From Pontimonas sp. (lineage in GTDB: Bacteria > Actinomycetota > Actinomycetes > Actinomycetales > Microbacteriaceae): a stretch of DNA of 15,663 nt. The DNA is taken from assembly GCA_021741945.1 (NCBI GenBank), contig JAIOWV010000021.1, positions 1-15,663 of the forward strand. Direction: 5' to 3'. The notes below the pieces were generated by a model. That model made no database searches and was not told where the DNA came from. It saw only the letters and a program-made list of their open reading frames with translations. Both the position numbers and the translations under genes were made by a program. This document shows positions 6,132 through 14,829 of the stretch, piece by piece; position 1 is the first letter of the stretch; each line of letters opens with the position of its first letter.

Positions 6132-7541
6132 CTAGAGTCCGGGCGAGGTCATCTTCAGGACGTCGAGAGCGGCGTCGAGAGCTTCGAGGGTGATCTCACC
6201 GCGCTCGACGAAGCCCATCTCGATGACTGACTCGCGCACGGTCTTCTTGTGTTCGACCGAGTACTTAGCCACCTTTGCGGCTGCTTCATAACCAATCACG
6301 CGGTTGAGGGGGGTCACAATCGCTGGAGAGCTCTCTGCCAGAGCTAAAGCGCGCTCTTTATTGGCGGTGAGGCCCTCAATGGTTTTGTCGGTCAGTACCC
6401 GCATGGAGTTTGCCAGCAGGCGAATGGATTCGAGCACCGAGGTTCCCATCACGGGGATTGCCACATTGAGTTCAAAGTTTCCAGAGGCCCCAGCCCATGC
6501 GACGGTCTGGTCGTTACCGATGACCCTGGCACACACCATTAGGACGGCTTCTGGAACAACCGGATTAACTTTGCCGGGCATAATCGAGCTGCCGGGCTGC
6601 AAATCGGGGATGTGAAGCTCGGCGAGGCCTGCGTTTGGGCCTGAGCCCATCCAGCGGATGTCATTACAGATCTTGGTCAGCGAGACAGCAATGATGCGAA
6701 GCGCACCCGATGCTTCAACAAGGCCGTCTCTTGCGCCTTGGGCCTCGAAGTGGTCAAGCGCCTCGGTGATGGGAAGCGAGGTTGCCTTCGCAAGCTCTGC
6801 AATCACTTTGGGAGAGAATCCAACGGGAGTGTTGATTCCTGTTCCGGTCGCAGTTCCGCCGAGTGGCACCTCGGCTACTCGAGGTAGTACAGCCTGCACG
6901 CGCTCGATGCCAAGCCTGATTTGGCGGGCATAACCGGCAAATTCTTGCCCGAGTGTGACAGGGGTGGCATCCATCAGGTGGGTGCGGCCCGCCTTCACTG
7001 TCTTGGCCCACAGCTTTGCCTTGGCCTCGAGGGCGGTGGCCAGGTGGGTAAGGCTTGGAATCAGGGTGTTGACCAGAGCCTCGGTCACGGCAACGTGAAC
7101 TGAGGTGGGGAACACATCGTTAGAGGATTGCGAAGCGTTCACGTGGTCGTTCGGGTGAATATCAAGACCAGAGGCAGTGCTAGCAAGTGTTGCTAGCACC
7201 TCGTTCATGTTCATATTCGATGAGGTACCAGAGCCCGTTTGGTAGGTGTCGACTGGGAAATGGTCGTGGTGGTTGCCAGCAATGATGGACTCTGCGGCAC
7301 CAACGATTGCCTGGGCAACGGCCGCATCAACAATTTTGAGTTCGGCGTTGACGAGGGCGGCTGCTCGCTTGATCTGGGCGAGGGCAACAATCTGGGCTGG
7401 TTCCAGTCCGCGACCTGAGATCGGGAAGTTCTCCACCGCGCGCTGGGTTTGGGCCCGGTAGAGGGCGTCTTTAGGGACCCGAACTTCACCCATGGTGTCG
7501 TGTTCAATGCGGTAGTCGTTTGTGTCGGACTGCGTAGTCAT
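6132..7541 (-). CDS. fumC: Class II fumarate hydratase
   Basis: A 469-residue class II (iron-free, tetrameric) fumarase that interconverts fumarate and L-malate in the TCA cycle. The signature GSSIMPGKVNP (317-327) includes catalytic S319; H188 in GRTHLMDA is the second catalytic residue. TGSGTSSNMNMNE (102-114) and SSNDVFP (139-145) form the substrate pocket. Length and N-terminus match the family. The ATG is preceded by AGGA with about 7-nt spacing. It is the last gene of the probable five-gene minus-strand operon, 23 nt after the carbonic anhydrase stop. I rule out aspartase because of the fumarase-type residues and the context, though the two families are related. Confidence 0.95.
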   Translation of the reverse strand: MTTQSDTNDYRIEHDTMGEVRVPKDALYRAQTQRAVENFPISGRGLEPAQIVALAQIKRAAALVNAELKIVDAAVAQAIVGAAESIIAGNHHDHFPVDTYQTGSGTSSNMNMNEVLATLASTASGLDIHPNDHVNASQSSNDVFPTSVHVAVTEALVNTLIPSLTHLATALEAKAKLWAKTVKAGRTHLMDATPVTLGQEFAGYARQIRLGIERVQAVLPRVAEVPLGGTATGTGINTPVGFSPKVIAELAKATSLPITEALDHFEAQGARDGLVEASGALRIIAVSLTKICNDIRWMGSGPNAGLAELHIPDLQPGSSIMPGKVNPVVPEAVLMVCARVIGNDQTVAWAGASGNFELNVAIPVMGTSVLESIRLLANSMRVLTDKTIEGLTANKERALALAESSPAIVTPLNRVIGYEAAAKVAKYSVEHKKTVRESVIEMGFVERGEITLEALDAALDVLKMTSPGL

Positions 7542-7564
7542 GCCCGGTTCCTCGTCGTTCTGGA

Positions 7565-8227
7565 TCAGTGAGTGGTCAGAAGTTCTGCATCAATGGCGCC
7601 GATCACCACGTCGTGGGTGACGCGTCCCTCAGCGAGGGTGTAGTTCGCCCCCACTACAGCCAGCCTACCTTCGGCGATGGCCAGACTGATGAGTTCGCTG
7701 GCTGCTAGAAGGCTGGAGACGGTGTCGCGCAAGTGCTCACGCCCGACCTCTGAGACGTCGAGTCCCTCGACGCTCTGAAGGCCATGAGCGAGTCGCACTC
7801 GCTCGACTGCTGGGGAAATCTGGTTAGTGATGTCCTTGATGTGGGGAGGCAGCGGAGTGGCATCTGGCACCATCTGATCAATTGCCGCTTGAACAGCACC
7901 GCACTGGTCGTGAGAGAGCACGACAATGAGCGCCACACCTAGTTTCTCGACCGCGTATTCGAGCGATCCAATGACAGAAGAAGAAATCACCTGGCCCGCG
8001 TTACGTACGACGAAGAGGTCGCCAAGGCCCTTGTCAAAGATGATTTCAGCGGAAAGACGGGAATCCGCACACCCGAAGAGAGCAATCTCTGGGTACTGGG
8101 CCCCGGCGATTTCGCTCCGGCGCTCCACGTCCTGCCGGGGATGTTGCGGTGTGCCTTCGATGAACCGGTCGTTGCCCGCGGTGAGCCTTTCCCACGCCTC
8201 CGAGGGCGTCAGGTTGTGGGCACTCAC
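7565..8227 (-). CDS. Beta-class carbonic anhydrase
   Basis: A 220-residue cytosolic zinc enzyme interconverting CO2 and bicarbonate. The zinc ligands are all present: C53 in FGCADSR, H106 and C109 in SHDQCGA; D55 and R57 form the catalytic Asp-Arg dyad. FVVRNAGQ (72-79) and SLEYAVEKLGV (88-98) are typical. The GTG start overlaps the stop of the preceding DUF4245 gene by 4 nt (GTGA), with AGGGG about 8 nt before it. It sits directly upstream of fumC in the same operon, so it plausibly supplies bicarbonate for carboxylation reactions that refill the TCA cycle; that link is inference. Confidence 0.94.
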   Translation of the reverse strand: MSAHNLTPSEAWERLTAGNDRFIEGTPQHPRQDVERRSEIAGAQYPEIALFGCADSRLSAEIIFDKGLGDLFVVRNAGQVISSSVIGSLEYAVEKLGVALIVVLSHDQCGAVQAAIDQMVPDATPLPPHIKDITNQISPAVERVRLAHGLQSVEGLDVSEVGREHLRDTVSSLLAASELISLAIAEGRLAVVGANYTLAEGRVTHDVVIGAIDAELLTTH

Positions 8228-8877
8228 GGGTTGCGCCCCTGGGTCAGTTGGTAGGTGATGTCGTTAGCGACTTCACGAACACCGCGCTCGTCGGTCCCTC
8301 CTACGACAAGGGTGAAGGTTTCGCTCTCCAACACGACGACATACGCCTTGTTGCCGGTCGGATCGTCCTCACGGCGGTCATACTCTTTCCACACCAGCTC
8401 ATTGGGCCGCCCATAACCATAGGTCACTGAACCGGTCGATTCAGAACGAACGGTGCGCTCGGCAAGCCAGAGAGCATCAGCATCAAAGCCTTGGTCAACA
8501 AACACATAGCTGCGCTCGGGTCCGAGCAAGCCAATCGACCACGTTGCGGTCGAACCTGGCTCACTGGTCACCTCAGCACGGTTTGCGCTCCAGAGATCAG
8601 AGAGCATCGGCACAATCGGCTCTCCAGGCAACTGGTCCTTAGCCTCTGCGGCGACGTCAACCCAGTCGACCTCGTCGACAAGGTTGGTGTCGGGTCGAAC
8701 GACAAGAATTACGAGGAGCGCAACAACACCCAGAGAGGCAAGCAGCGACCACACCAGGTTCCTGGTGTTCTGGCGAGCTTTACGTTCAGCCCTCGCAGCG
8801 GCGACCCGTTCGCTTTTTTCGCGGGGAGTTTCTGGTCGTCCGAGACCTGCAACCTCGCGGGGGGCTTTTCCAGCCAT
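8224..8877 (-). CDS. DUF4245 single-pass membrane protein
   Basis: A 217-residue protein of the actinobacterial DUF4245 family (function unknown). The N-terminus (1-40) is polar and highly charged with many Arg/Lys/Glu. One membrane helix follows (about 41-61, LVWSLLASLGVVALLVILVV), then an extracytoplasmic domain with WVDVAAEAKDQLPGEP, a TATWSIGLLG strand and a C-terminal ITYQLTQGRNP. ATG 8875-8877 is chosen because it lies 4 nt after the xseB stop with AGAGG about 9 nt upstream; a longer frame to 9060 would merely overlap xseB. The stop overlaps the carbonic anhydrase start. In M. tuberculosis I recall a DUF4245 gene next to glpX, so linkage to this neighbourhood is old. Confidence 0.87.
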   Translation of the reverse strand: MAGKAPREVAGLGRPETPREKSERVAAARAERKARQNTRNLVWSLLASLGVVALLVILVVRPDTNLVDEVDWVDVAAEAKDQLPGEPIVPMLSDLWSANRAEVTSEPGSTATWSIGLLGPERSYVFVDQGFDADALWLAERTVRSESTGSVTYGYGRPNELVWKEYDRREDDPTGNKAYVVVLESETFTLVVGGTDERGVREVANDITYQLTQGRNP

Positions 8878-8881
8878 CGCT

Positions 8882-9100
8882 TTATGCCTCTCGGTTCTTT
8901 TTGGCTGCTTCGAGACGGGCCTTAGCGCCAATGAGCCACTCATCACACCTGGCAGCAAGAGCTTCGCCGCGCTCCCAGAGCGCAATGGATTCTTCGAGAC
9001 TGATGCCGCCCTGTTCGAGGGCGGTGACAACAGAAACAAGCTCGTCCCTGGCCTGCTCATAGGAGAGCTTGGCGATGTCGGTGTTTTTCTCGCTAGTCAC
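8882..9100 (-). CDS. xseB: Exonuclease VII small subunit
   Basis: A 72-residue XseB, the helical partner that coats the XseA stem in the exonuclease VII complex. The hallmark SYEQARDELVSVVTALEQGG and SLEESIALWERGEALAARC cover residues 13-52. It lies 29 nt after xseA and 4 nt before DUF4245. The start is GTG 9098-9100 with no recognisable Shine-Dalgarno. TAGACT lies 7 nt upstream, so it may also be made from its own leaderless transcript. Confidence 0.94.
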   Translation of the reverse strand: MTSEKNTDIAKLSYEQARDELVSVVTALEQGGISLEESIALWERGEALAARCDEWLIGAKARLEAAKKNREA

Positions 9101-9113
9101 GTGACCCAGTCTA
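9101..9113 (-). promoter_or_regulatory. Candidate internal leaderless promoter of xseB
   Basis: On the minus strand TAGACT (9113-9108) is followed by 7 nt and then the GTG start. It would give xseB-DUF4245-carbonic anhydrase-fumC a start independent of xseA. No clear -35 is visible. Confidence 0.35.
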
Positions 9114-9129
9114 GTTTCTAGGTAGGCCC

Positions 9130-10338
9130 TCAGCGGACTTGAGTCTCGATGGTGCCATCACTCACGGTGACGCTGAGCTCATCACCGGTAGAGGCGTCAC
9201 TAACGCTGGTGATGACACTGCCATCGCGCTTCCTTGCGATCGCATAGCCCCGCTCCAGCGTGCTGGTGGGGGAGAGACCTCGCAGGTTTGCAGTGAGCGT
9301 GCTCACCTGGGAGGTGGCGCGCTCGATGGCGAGGTGCGCGAGATCAACACCACGGACCACCAGCTGCAGAATCTCCTCCGACTTGATGTCCACGAGGGTG
9401 AAGGGGTCCTTCAGGATCGGCCTCGTGCGAAACGCACTGAGGCGCTCTGATTCGTACTCGAGCATTGAGGCAATCCGCTGGTCCAGGCGTGAGCGGGCTT
9501 CCTGGATGATGCGACGTTCGCTCTCAACGTCTGGCACAACCCTCTTCGCAGCATCGGTGGGCGTCGAGGCGCGAAGGTCAGCAACCTCATCGAGCAGAGG
9601 ACGATCGGCCTCATGGCCGATCGCGCTAACTAGAGGGGTGTTGAGGGATGCGGCTAAGCGCACCAGACGCTCATCGCTAAAGGGCAGAAGGTTGAGGAAG
9701 TCGCCACCACCTCTGGCGACAATGATCACGTCGACTTCAGGGTCGGCATCGAGCGTGGTCATCGCTTGCATCACTTCGGCGACCGCGCGGTCGCCTTGGA
9801 CCGCGGCGTATTCGATTCGGAAAGAGACGTCGGGCCAGCGAAGCTTGGCGTTGTGAACGACGTCTTTTTCGGCGTCTGAATCCTTCCCCGTCACCAGGCC
9901 GATGGTGCCCGGCAGAAAGGGAAGTGGCTTCTTTCGCGACTCATCAAAGAGACCCTCTGAGGCGAGTTGGGTTTTCAGTTTCTGGAGCTTCTCGAGAATC
10001 TCACCGAGACCGGTGTGACGCATGTCGAGAACGTTCATACTGAGCGTTCCGCCCTTGACCCACCAGCTTGGCTTGACGCGAGCAATAACCCGGTCGCCTT
10101 GGGCCACCGTCTCTGGAATGTTTTCTTGTGCTCGGCGCCAGACGGTGAATGACACCGCAGCGTCTGCCTCTGTATCGCTGAATTTGCCGTAGATGTTGCC
10201 AGCGGCTTTGCCCCACTGGGTGACTTCAGCCTCGATCCAGACGGACCCCAAACGATCGATGTAGCCGCCCATCAGCTCGGAGAGCTTCATCACCGACCAG
10301 GGTGCCTCCGGGCTTGAATCATTGGTTGTCTCACTCAT
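9130..10338 (-). CDS. xseA: Exonuclease VII large subunit
   Basis: A 402-residue XseA, the catalytic subunit that with XseB degrades single-stranded DNA in both directions. The N-terminal OB fold (about 14-110) begins with SVMKLSELMGGYI and includes VWIEAEVTQWG. The catalytic core contains VARGGGDFLNLLPFSDE (207-223) and AIGHEADRPLLDEVADLR (239-256), followed by ASTPTDAAK and a long coiled-coil stem. The C-terminus (STLERGYAIARKRDG) is typical. The shortish stem is normal for actinobacteria. ATG 10336-10338 has AGAGG only 2 nt away, but TAGCCT 8 nt upstream. It is the first gene of the operon and is divergent from ispH. Confidence 0.95.
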   Translation of the reverse strand: MSETTNDSSPEAPWSVMKLSELMGGYIDRLGSVWIEAEVTQWGKAAGNIYGKFSDTEADAAVSFTVWRRAQENIPETVAQGDRVIARVKPSWWVKGGTLSMNVLDMRHTGLGEILEKLQKLKTQLASEGLFDESRKKPLPFLPGTIGLVTGKDSDAEKDVVHNAKLRWPDVSFRIEYAAVQGDRAVAEVMQAMTTLDADPEVDVIIVARGGGDFLNLLPFSDERLVRLAASLNTPLVSAIGHEADRPLLDEVADLRASTPTDAAKRVVPDVESERRIIQEARSRLDQRIASMLEYESERLSAFRTRPILKDPFTLVDIKSEEILQLVVRGVDLAHLAIERATSQVSTLTANLRGLSPTSTLERGYAIARKRDGSVITSVSDASTGDELSVTVSDGTIETQVR

Positions 10339-10352
10339 CGCCTCTCAGGCTA
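10339..10352 (-). promoter_or_regulatory. Candidate leaderless -10 element of xseA
   Basis: On the minus strand TAGCCT (10352-10347) is followed by 8 nt and then ATG. No -35 match stands out. It shares the 58-bp divergent region with the ispH promoter. Confidence 0.35.
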
Positions 10353-10384
10353 GAACACTCAGCCACACCCGAGAGCCAAGCCAA

Positions 10385-10396
10385 TACACTTGTCCG
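10385..10396 (+). promoter_or_regulatory. Candidate leaderless -10 element of ispH
   Basis: TACACT (10385-10390) is followed by exactly 6 nt (TGTCCG) and GTG 10397. There is no Shine-Dalgarno sequence, so the mRNA probably begins at the start codon. The -35 region (GCCACA at 10362-10367, 17-bp spacer) is weak. Confidence 0.5.
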
Positions 10397-11463
10397 GTGA
10401 GCATTAGTAACGGCAACGTCCAAACCCTCGAGGCTCCGCTAATTCCGAAGCGCCGCGAGAAGCTCGTTGATCTGCCGGTGTCTAGTGACAAGCGCATCCT
10501 GTTGGCAGCGCCCCGGGGTTACTGCGCCGGAGTTGATCGTGCGGTTATTGCTGTTGAGAAGGCATTGGAGCGCTTCGGTGCCCCCGTGTATGTGCGCAAG
10601 CAGATTGTTCACAACATCCACGTCGTGAAGGAACTCGAATCCAGGGGCGTCATCTTTGTTGACGAGGTTTCTGAAGTTCCAGAGTCCTCCACCATTGTTT
10701 TCTCAGCCCACGGCGTCTCGCCGATGGTTGTCGCTGAGGCGGCCGATCGCGGGCTCAACGCCATTGATGCCACCTGCCCTCTGGTGACTAAAGTCCACCG
10801 CGAGGCTGTTCGTTTCTCAGGCCAGGACTACCACATTCTTCTTATTGGCCATGCTGGGCACGAAGAGGTCGAGGGCACCATGGGTCACGCCCCCGACCAC
10901 ACCACTCTGGTTAACGACCCGGACGAAGCTGACCGCATCACCGTTCCTGATACCGAGAACCTCATCTGGCTCTCGCAGACCACGTTGAGCGTTGATGAAA
11001 CCATGGAAACCGTGCGCAGGCTGCGCCTGCGCTTTCCTCACTTGAGCGATCCGCCCAGCGACGACATTTGCTACGCCACCCAGAACCGACAGGTTGCCAT
11101 CAAGAAGATTGCTCCCGAGTGTGACCTGGTCATCGTTGTTGGTTCCCCCAACTCTTCTAACAGTGTTCGACTGGTTGAGGTGGCCCTGGAATACGGCGCC
11201 AAAGCTGCTTACCGCGTTGATTACGCCAGTGAAATCAAGCAGGAGTGGCTGGATGGTGTCGCCACCATCGGACTGACTTCTGGTGCGTCAGTGCCCGAAG
11301 TGCTTGTTGATCACACCCTTGCCGATCTCGCCGATGCCGGTTATACGCAGGTTGAGGAAGTCAAAACCGCTGAAGAGGATTTGCAGTTCTCGTTGCCCAA
11401 AGAGCTTCGCAAAGACGCCAGTGGCAATGTCGACCAGGCGCTGCTGGGCGGGCGTCGGAACGG

Positions 11464-11467
<4 letters not shown>
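10397..11467 (+). CDS. ispH: 4-hydroxy-3-methylbut-2-enyl diphosphate reductase
   Basis: A 356-residue IspH (LytB), the last enzyme of the MEP pathway, reducing HMBPP to IPP and DMAPP with a [4Fe-4S] cluster. The three cluster cysteines are C43 (APRGYCAGVDRA), C127 (DATCPLV) and C225 (DICYATQNRQ). HGVS (105-108), GHAGHEEVEGT (151-161) and TSGAS (294-298) complete the active site. About 30 extra N-terminal residues precede the conserved core, and the C-terminal 25 residues are variable. GTG 10397 is chosen over an upstream GTG at 10322 because the extra 25 residues would overlap xseA and are not family-like. Its TAA stop overlaps the convergent fba stop by 4 nt. Confidence 0.95.
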
Positions 11468-12489
<1,022 letters not shown>

Positions 12490-12517
12490 TTCAGCTCCAA
12501 ATCCGAGGGAAAGCGTT

Positions 12518-12541
12518 GTGTTCCCAGCTTACTGGGAACAC
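12518..12541. promoter_or_regulatory. Perfect palindrome between fba and glpX, candidate operator
   Basis: GTGTTCCCAG (12518-12527), CTTA, CTGGGAACAC (12532-12541): 10+10 bp without mismatch and a 4-nt centre. On the minus strand TAAGCT (12531-12526), a possible fba -10 element, lies in its centre. On the plus strand it ends 2 bp before a consensus TTGACA. This position would let one regulator control both genes. No T-run follows on either strand, which argues against a terminator. I do not recognise the half-site; it is neither a GlxR nor an actinobacterial LexA box. Confidence 0.65.
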
Positions 12542-12543
12542 TC

Positions 12544-12569
12544 TTGACAGGCCCGCTCGGCGCTAGGCT
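12544..12569 (+). promoter_or_regulatory. Candidate glpX promoter
   Basis: A consensus -35 TTGACA (12544-12549) is followed after 14 bp by TAGGCT (12564-12569), the same hexamer as at ychF. The spacer is 3 bp shorter than ideal, which could indicate a weak or activator-dependent promoter. The predicted leader is about 36 nt. Confidence 0.45.
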
Positions 12570-12611
12570 GGGGGCAGAACTACTCGTTCGAGCGAGAAGA
12601 AGGGCCCAAAG

Positions 12612-13604
12612 ATGTCCGAGGTTGAATCTGCTGAACTCTTCCAGCACCCGGACCGGAACTTGGCCATGGAGTTGGTTCGGGCCACCGAAGCCGCCGCAAT
12701 TCGCGCAACACCGTGGATCGGCCGAGGTGACAAAAATGCAGCTGATAAGGCTGCTGTTGATGCGATGCGGAAGTTTCTCTCGACCGTCAACTTTTCGGGA
12801 CTCGTCGTTATCGGCGAAGGCGAAAAAGACGATGCGCCCATGCTTTTCAACGGCGAAGTTGTGGGAACTGGTAACGGACCGCTGTGTGACATCGCGGTTG
12901 ACCCGATTGATGGCACGTCGCTGACAGCAGCCGGCCGTTCACACGCCATCTCTATGATTGCCGTGTCTGAGCGAGGCAGCATGCTGGATGCCTCGAGTGT
13001 CTTCTATATGGACAAGATTGTCGCCTCTCACGAGGCGATTGGCGTTGTCGATATTTCTCGCCCGATTGGCGAGAACATCAGGGCGTTGGCAAAAGCCAAA
13101 AATAAGGCTGTCGAGGACATCCGCATCGCCGTTCTTGACCGCCCCCGACACGAGCAGCTCATTGCCGATATTCGTGCGGCAGGTGCTGGAACGCGTCTGA
13201 TTCTCGATGGGGATGTGGCCAGCGGTATCAACGCGGCCCGCCACGACACGCGCATTGACATGTGCGTGGGCATTGGTGGCAGCCCGGAGGGCGTGGCCAC
13301 AGCCTGTGCGGTGAAGGCTCTTGGCGGTTTCATGCAGGGCCGTTTGTCCCCAACGAGCGACGAAGAGAAGCAACGCGGCCTCGATGCCGGGCTTCGCTTT
13401 GACCACATCTATGGCGTGGACGACTTGGTCTCTAGTGACAACACCTTCTTTGTGGCAACGGGCGTGACCGATGGCGAACTGGTTCGTGGTGTTCGCAGGG
13501 ATGGACCCATCATCAGCACCGAAAGCATTGTGTTGCGAGCGCGCTCTGGAACGATTCGCCGAGTATCGGCGGATCACCAAGCCAGCAAGTGGCTGGACGA
13601 CTAG
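12612..13604 (+). CDS. glpX: Fructose-1,6-bisphosphatase class II
   Basis: A 330-residue GlpX, the gluconeogenic phosphatase converting fructose 1,6-bisphosphate to fructose 6-phosphate. Metal and substrate motifs are present: GRGDKNAAD (37-45), IGEGEKDDAPML (67-78), DPIDGT (97-102, with T102 at the position that activates water) and GGSPEG (222-227). The residue after T102 is Ser (DGTSLTA) where I expect Thr, probably harmless. The ATG is preceded by AAGAAGGG with about 7-nt spacing. It is the only major FBPase visible here, and its divergent pairing with fba suggests control of flux at fructose bisphosphate. The TAG stop shares CTAG with the rmuC stop. Confidence 0.95.
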   Translation: MSEVESAELFQHPDRNLAMELVRATEAAAIRATPWIGRGDKNAADKAAVDAMRKFLSTVNFSGLVVIGEGEKDDAPMLFNGEVVGTGNGPLCDIAVDPIDGTSLTAAGRSHAISMIAVSERGSMLDASSVFYMDKIVASHEAIGVVDISRPIGENIRALAKAKNKAVEDIRIAVLDRPRHEQLIADIRAAGAGTRLILDGDVASGINAARHDTRIDMCVGIGGSPEGVATACAVKALGGFMQGRLSPTSDEEKQRGLDAGLRFDHIYGVDDLVSSDNTFFVATGVTDGELVRGVRRDGPIISTESIVLRARSGTIRRVSADHQASKWLDD

Positions 13605-14770
13605 TCCTTTAGTTCCTTAGTCGATCCCTCGAGTAGTTCCGGGGCCGAGAGCTCACGAGGCATCTGGTCGACGCCCTCCAGCTCGGTCGGCAAATCTGCT
13701 GCGGTTCCCAGCTCATTGAGCTTTCTGGCGCTCGGGAACACGCGAGTCTCCAGTGAACCAACGAACGAGTTGTAGCCCTTGACGGTGCTGGAGATTGAGC
13801 GTCCCAGGGTTTCGATGTGCTTGGCCATTCCGCCGAGGCGCTGGAGAAGTTCGCGGCCGACATCAAAAAGCTTTGCGGCGTCTTCGGTCAGCACATCCTG
13901 TTGCCACGAGAACGCCACTGTCTTGAGCACGCTCCAGAGCGTGACAGGGGAGGCGAGTGCCACCTTCTTACTAAACGCGTAGTCCATGAGTGCTGGGTCG
14001 GCTTCGATTGCCGTGGAGATCAGTGCTTCGCTCGGGATGAAGCAAATGACAAGTTCGGGTGAAGCGGAGAGCCCATCCCAGTAGGACTTTTTGCCAAGCG
14101 CATCAACGTGAGCCCGAACTGCGGTGACGTGTTGCTTGAGCAGAGACTCACGCCTGGCTGCTTCTTCACCCGTCGCGGTGAAGGGAATCTTGCTGGCTTC
14201 GAGATACGCGGTGAAGGGGACCTTGGCATCCACAGCAATGTTTTTTCCACCGGGGAGGTGGATGACCATGTCGGGCTTGCCAACACCGGCGTCCGAGCTG
14301 ATCTGGGATTGAACGTCAAAGTCAACACGTTCGATGAGGCCTGCGGCCTCCACCACTCGTCGTAATTGGACTTCACCCCAGACACCCCTGACGCTGTTCG
14401 AGCGAAGAGCGGAGGCAAGTTGCTCGGCCGTGCCGCGCAGAAGCTCCTCGCTCTCGAGGGCTGCCCGCAGCTGTTGGCTGATTTGTCCATGCTGTTCGTT
14501 GCGCTGTTTCTCGAGCGCTGTGACGGTGCGCTGCATATCGGTGAGGCGCTCGGAGACGGGAGTGAGTGCCAGAAGAATCTTGTTCTCGGTCTCTTGGTTC
14601 CCCCGAAGATCGTCGTACTGGCGCTGCATCATCTCGAGCTGGGCTTTGAGCGCGATGGGGTCATCGGACCCTGCGGAGGCTTTGCGTCCGGCGACAAGCC
14701 AGCCGACGAGGAAGCCCAGGCCAACACCCAGGGCTAGGCCAATCAGGAGCGCGACAATCGTTTCGTTCAT
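13601..14770 (-). CDS. rmuC: DNA recombination protein RmuC
   Basis: A 389-residue RmuC-family protein. It has an N-terminal membrane helix (about 4-27), a coiled coil (about 37-120) and the RmuC domain from about 120, with GVWGEVQLRRVVEAAGL (129-145) and a PD-(D/E)xK-like nuclease core, KPDMVI...AVDAKVPF (D167, D181, K183). In E. coli, RmuC limits recombination at inverted repeats. ATG 14768-14770 is chosen because it places the membrane helix at the N-terminus; an in-frame upstream extension to 14815 would overlap the ychF promoter. No good ribosome-binding site is seen, so the start is less certain than the gene. It is convergent with glpX and divergent from ychF. Confidence 0.93.
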   Translation of the reverse strand: MNETIVALLIGLALGVGLGFLVGWLVAGRKASAGSDDPIALKAQLEMMQRQYDDLRGNQETENKILLALTPVSERLTDMQRTVTALEKQRNEQHGQISQQLRAALESEELLRGTAEQLASALRSNSVRGVWGEVQLRRVVEAAGLIERVDFDVQSQISSDAGVGKPDMVIHLPGGKNIAVDAKVPFTAYLEASKIPFTATGEEAARRESLLKQHVTAVRAHVDALGKKSYWDGLSASPELVICFIPSEALISTAIEADPALMDYAFSKKVALASPVTLWSVLKTVAFSWQQDVLTEDAAKLFDVGRELLQRLGGMAKHIETLGRSISSTVKGYNSFVGSLETRVFPSARKLNELGTAADLPTELEGVDQMPRELSAPELLEGSTKELKD

Positions 14771-14792
14771 GTCCACAGTCTGCCAGTCACCT

Positions 14793-14829
14793 CTGACCCA
14801 CACCGGAACCTGCACTAGGCTTCCTAGCC
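14793..14829 (+). promoter_or_regulatory. Candidate leaderless promoter of ychF
   Basis: CTGACC (14793-14798, four of six matches to TTGACA), a 17-bp spacer, TAGGCT (14816-14821), then 8 nt to GTG 14830. There is no Shine-Dalgarno sequence. The -10 overlaps a small inverted repeat CTAGG-CTT-CCTAG (14815-14827). This is the best-formed promoter among the leaderless candidates in the window. Confidence 0.55.

Noticed and set aside
6127..6150. GACCTC ... GAGGTC inverted repeat at the phoH/fumC junction as a bidirectional terminator
   Set aside because: Only 6 bp with a 12-nt loop, mostly inside the fumC coding end, and no T-run.
8878..9060. Longer DUF4245 protein with 61 extra residues
   Set aside because: The extension overlaps xseB almost completely and is not hydrophobic or family-like; the inner ATG follows the xseB stop by 4 nt.
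9260..9856. 198-residue plus-strand frame opposite xseA
   Set aside because: Serine- and arginine-rich antisense frame with no domain; xseA motifs occupy the other strand.
13704..13739. GTTCCC and GGGAAC in the rmuC coding region as a second fba/glpX-type operator
   Set aside because: The half-sites are 24 bp apart instead of 8 and lie in coding sequence; probably chance.
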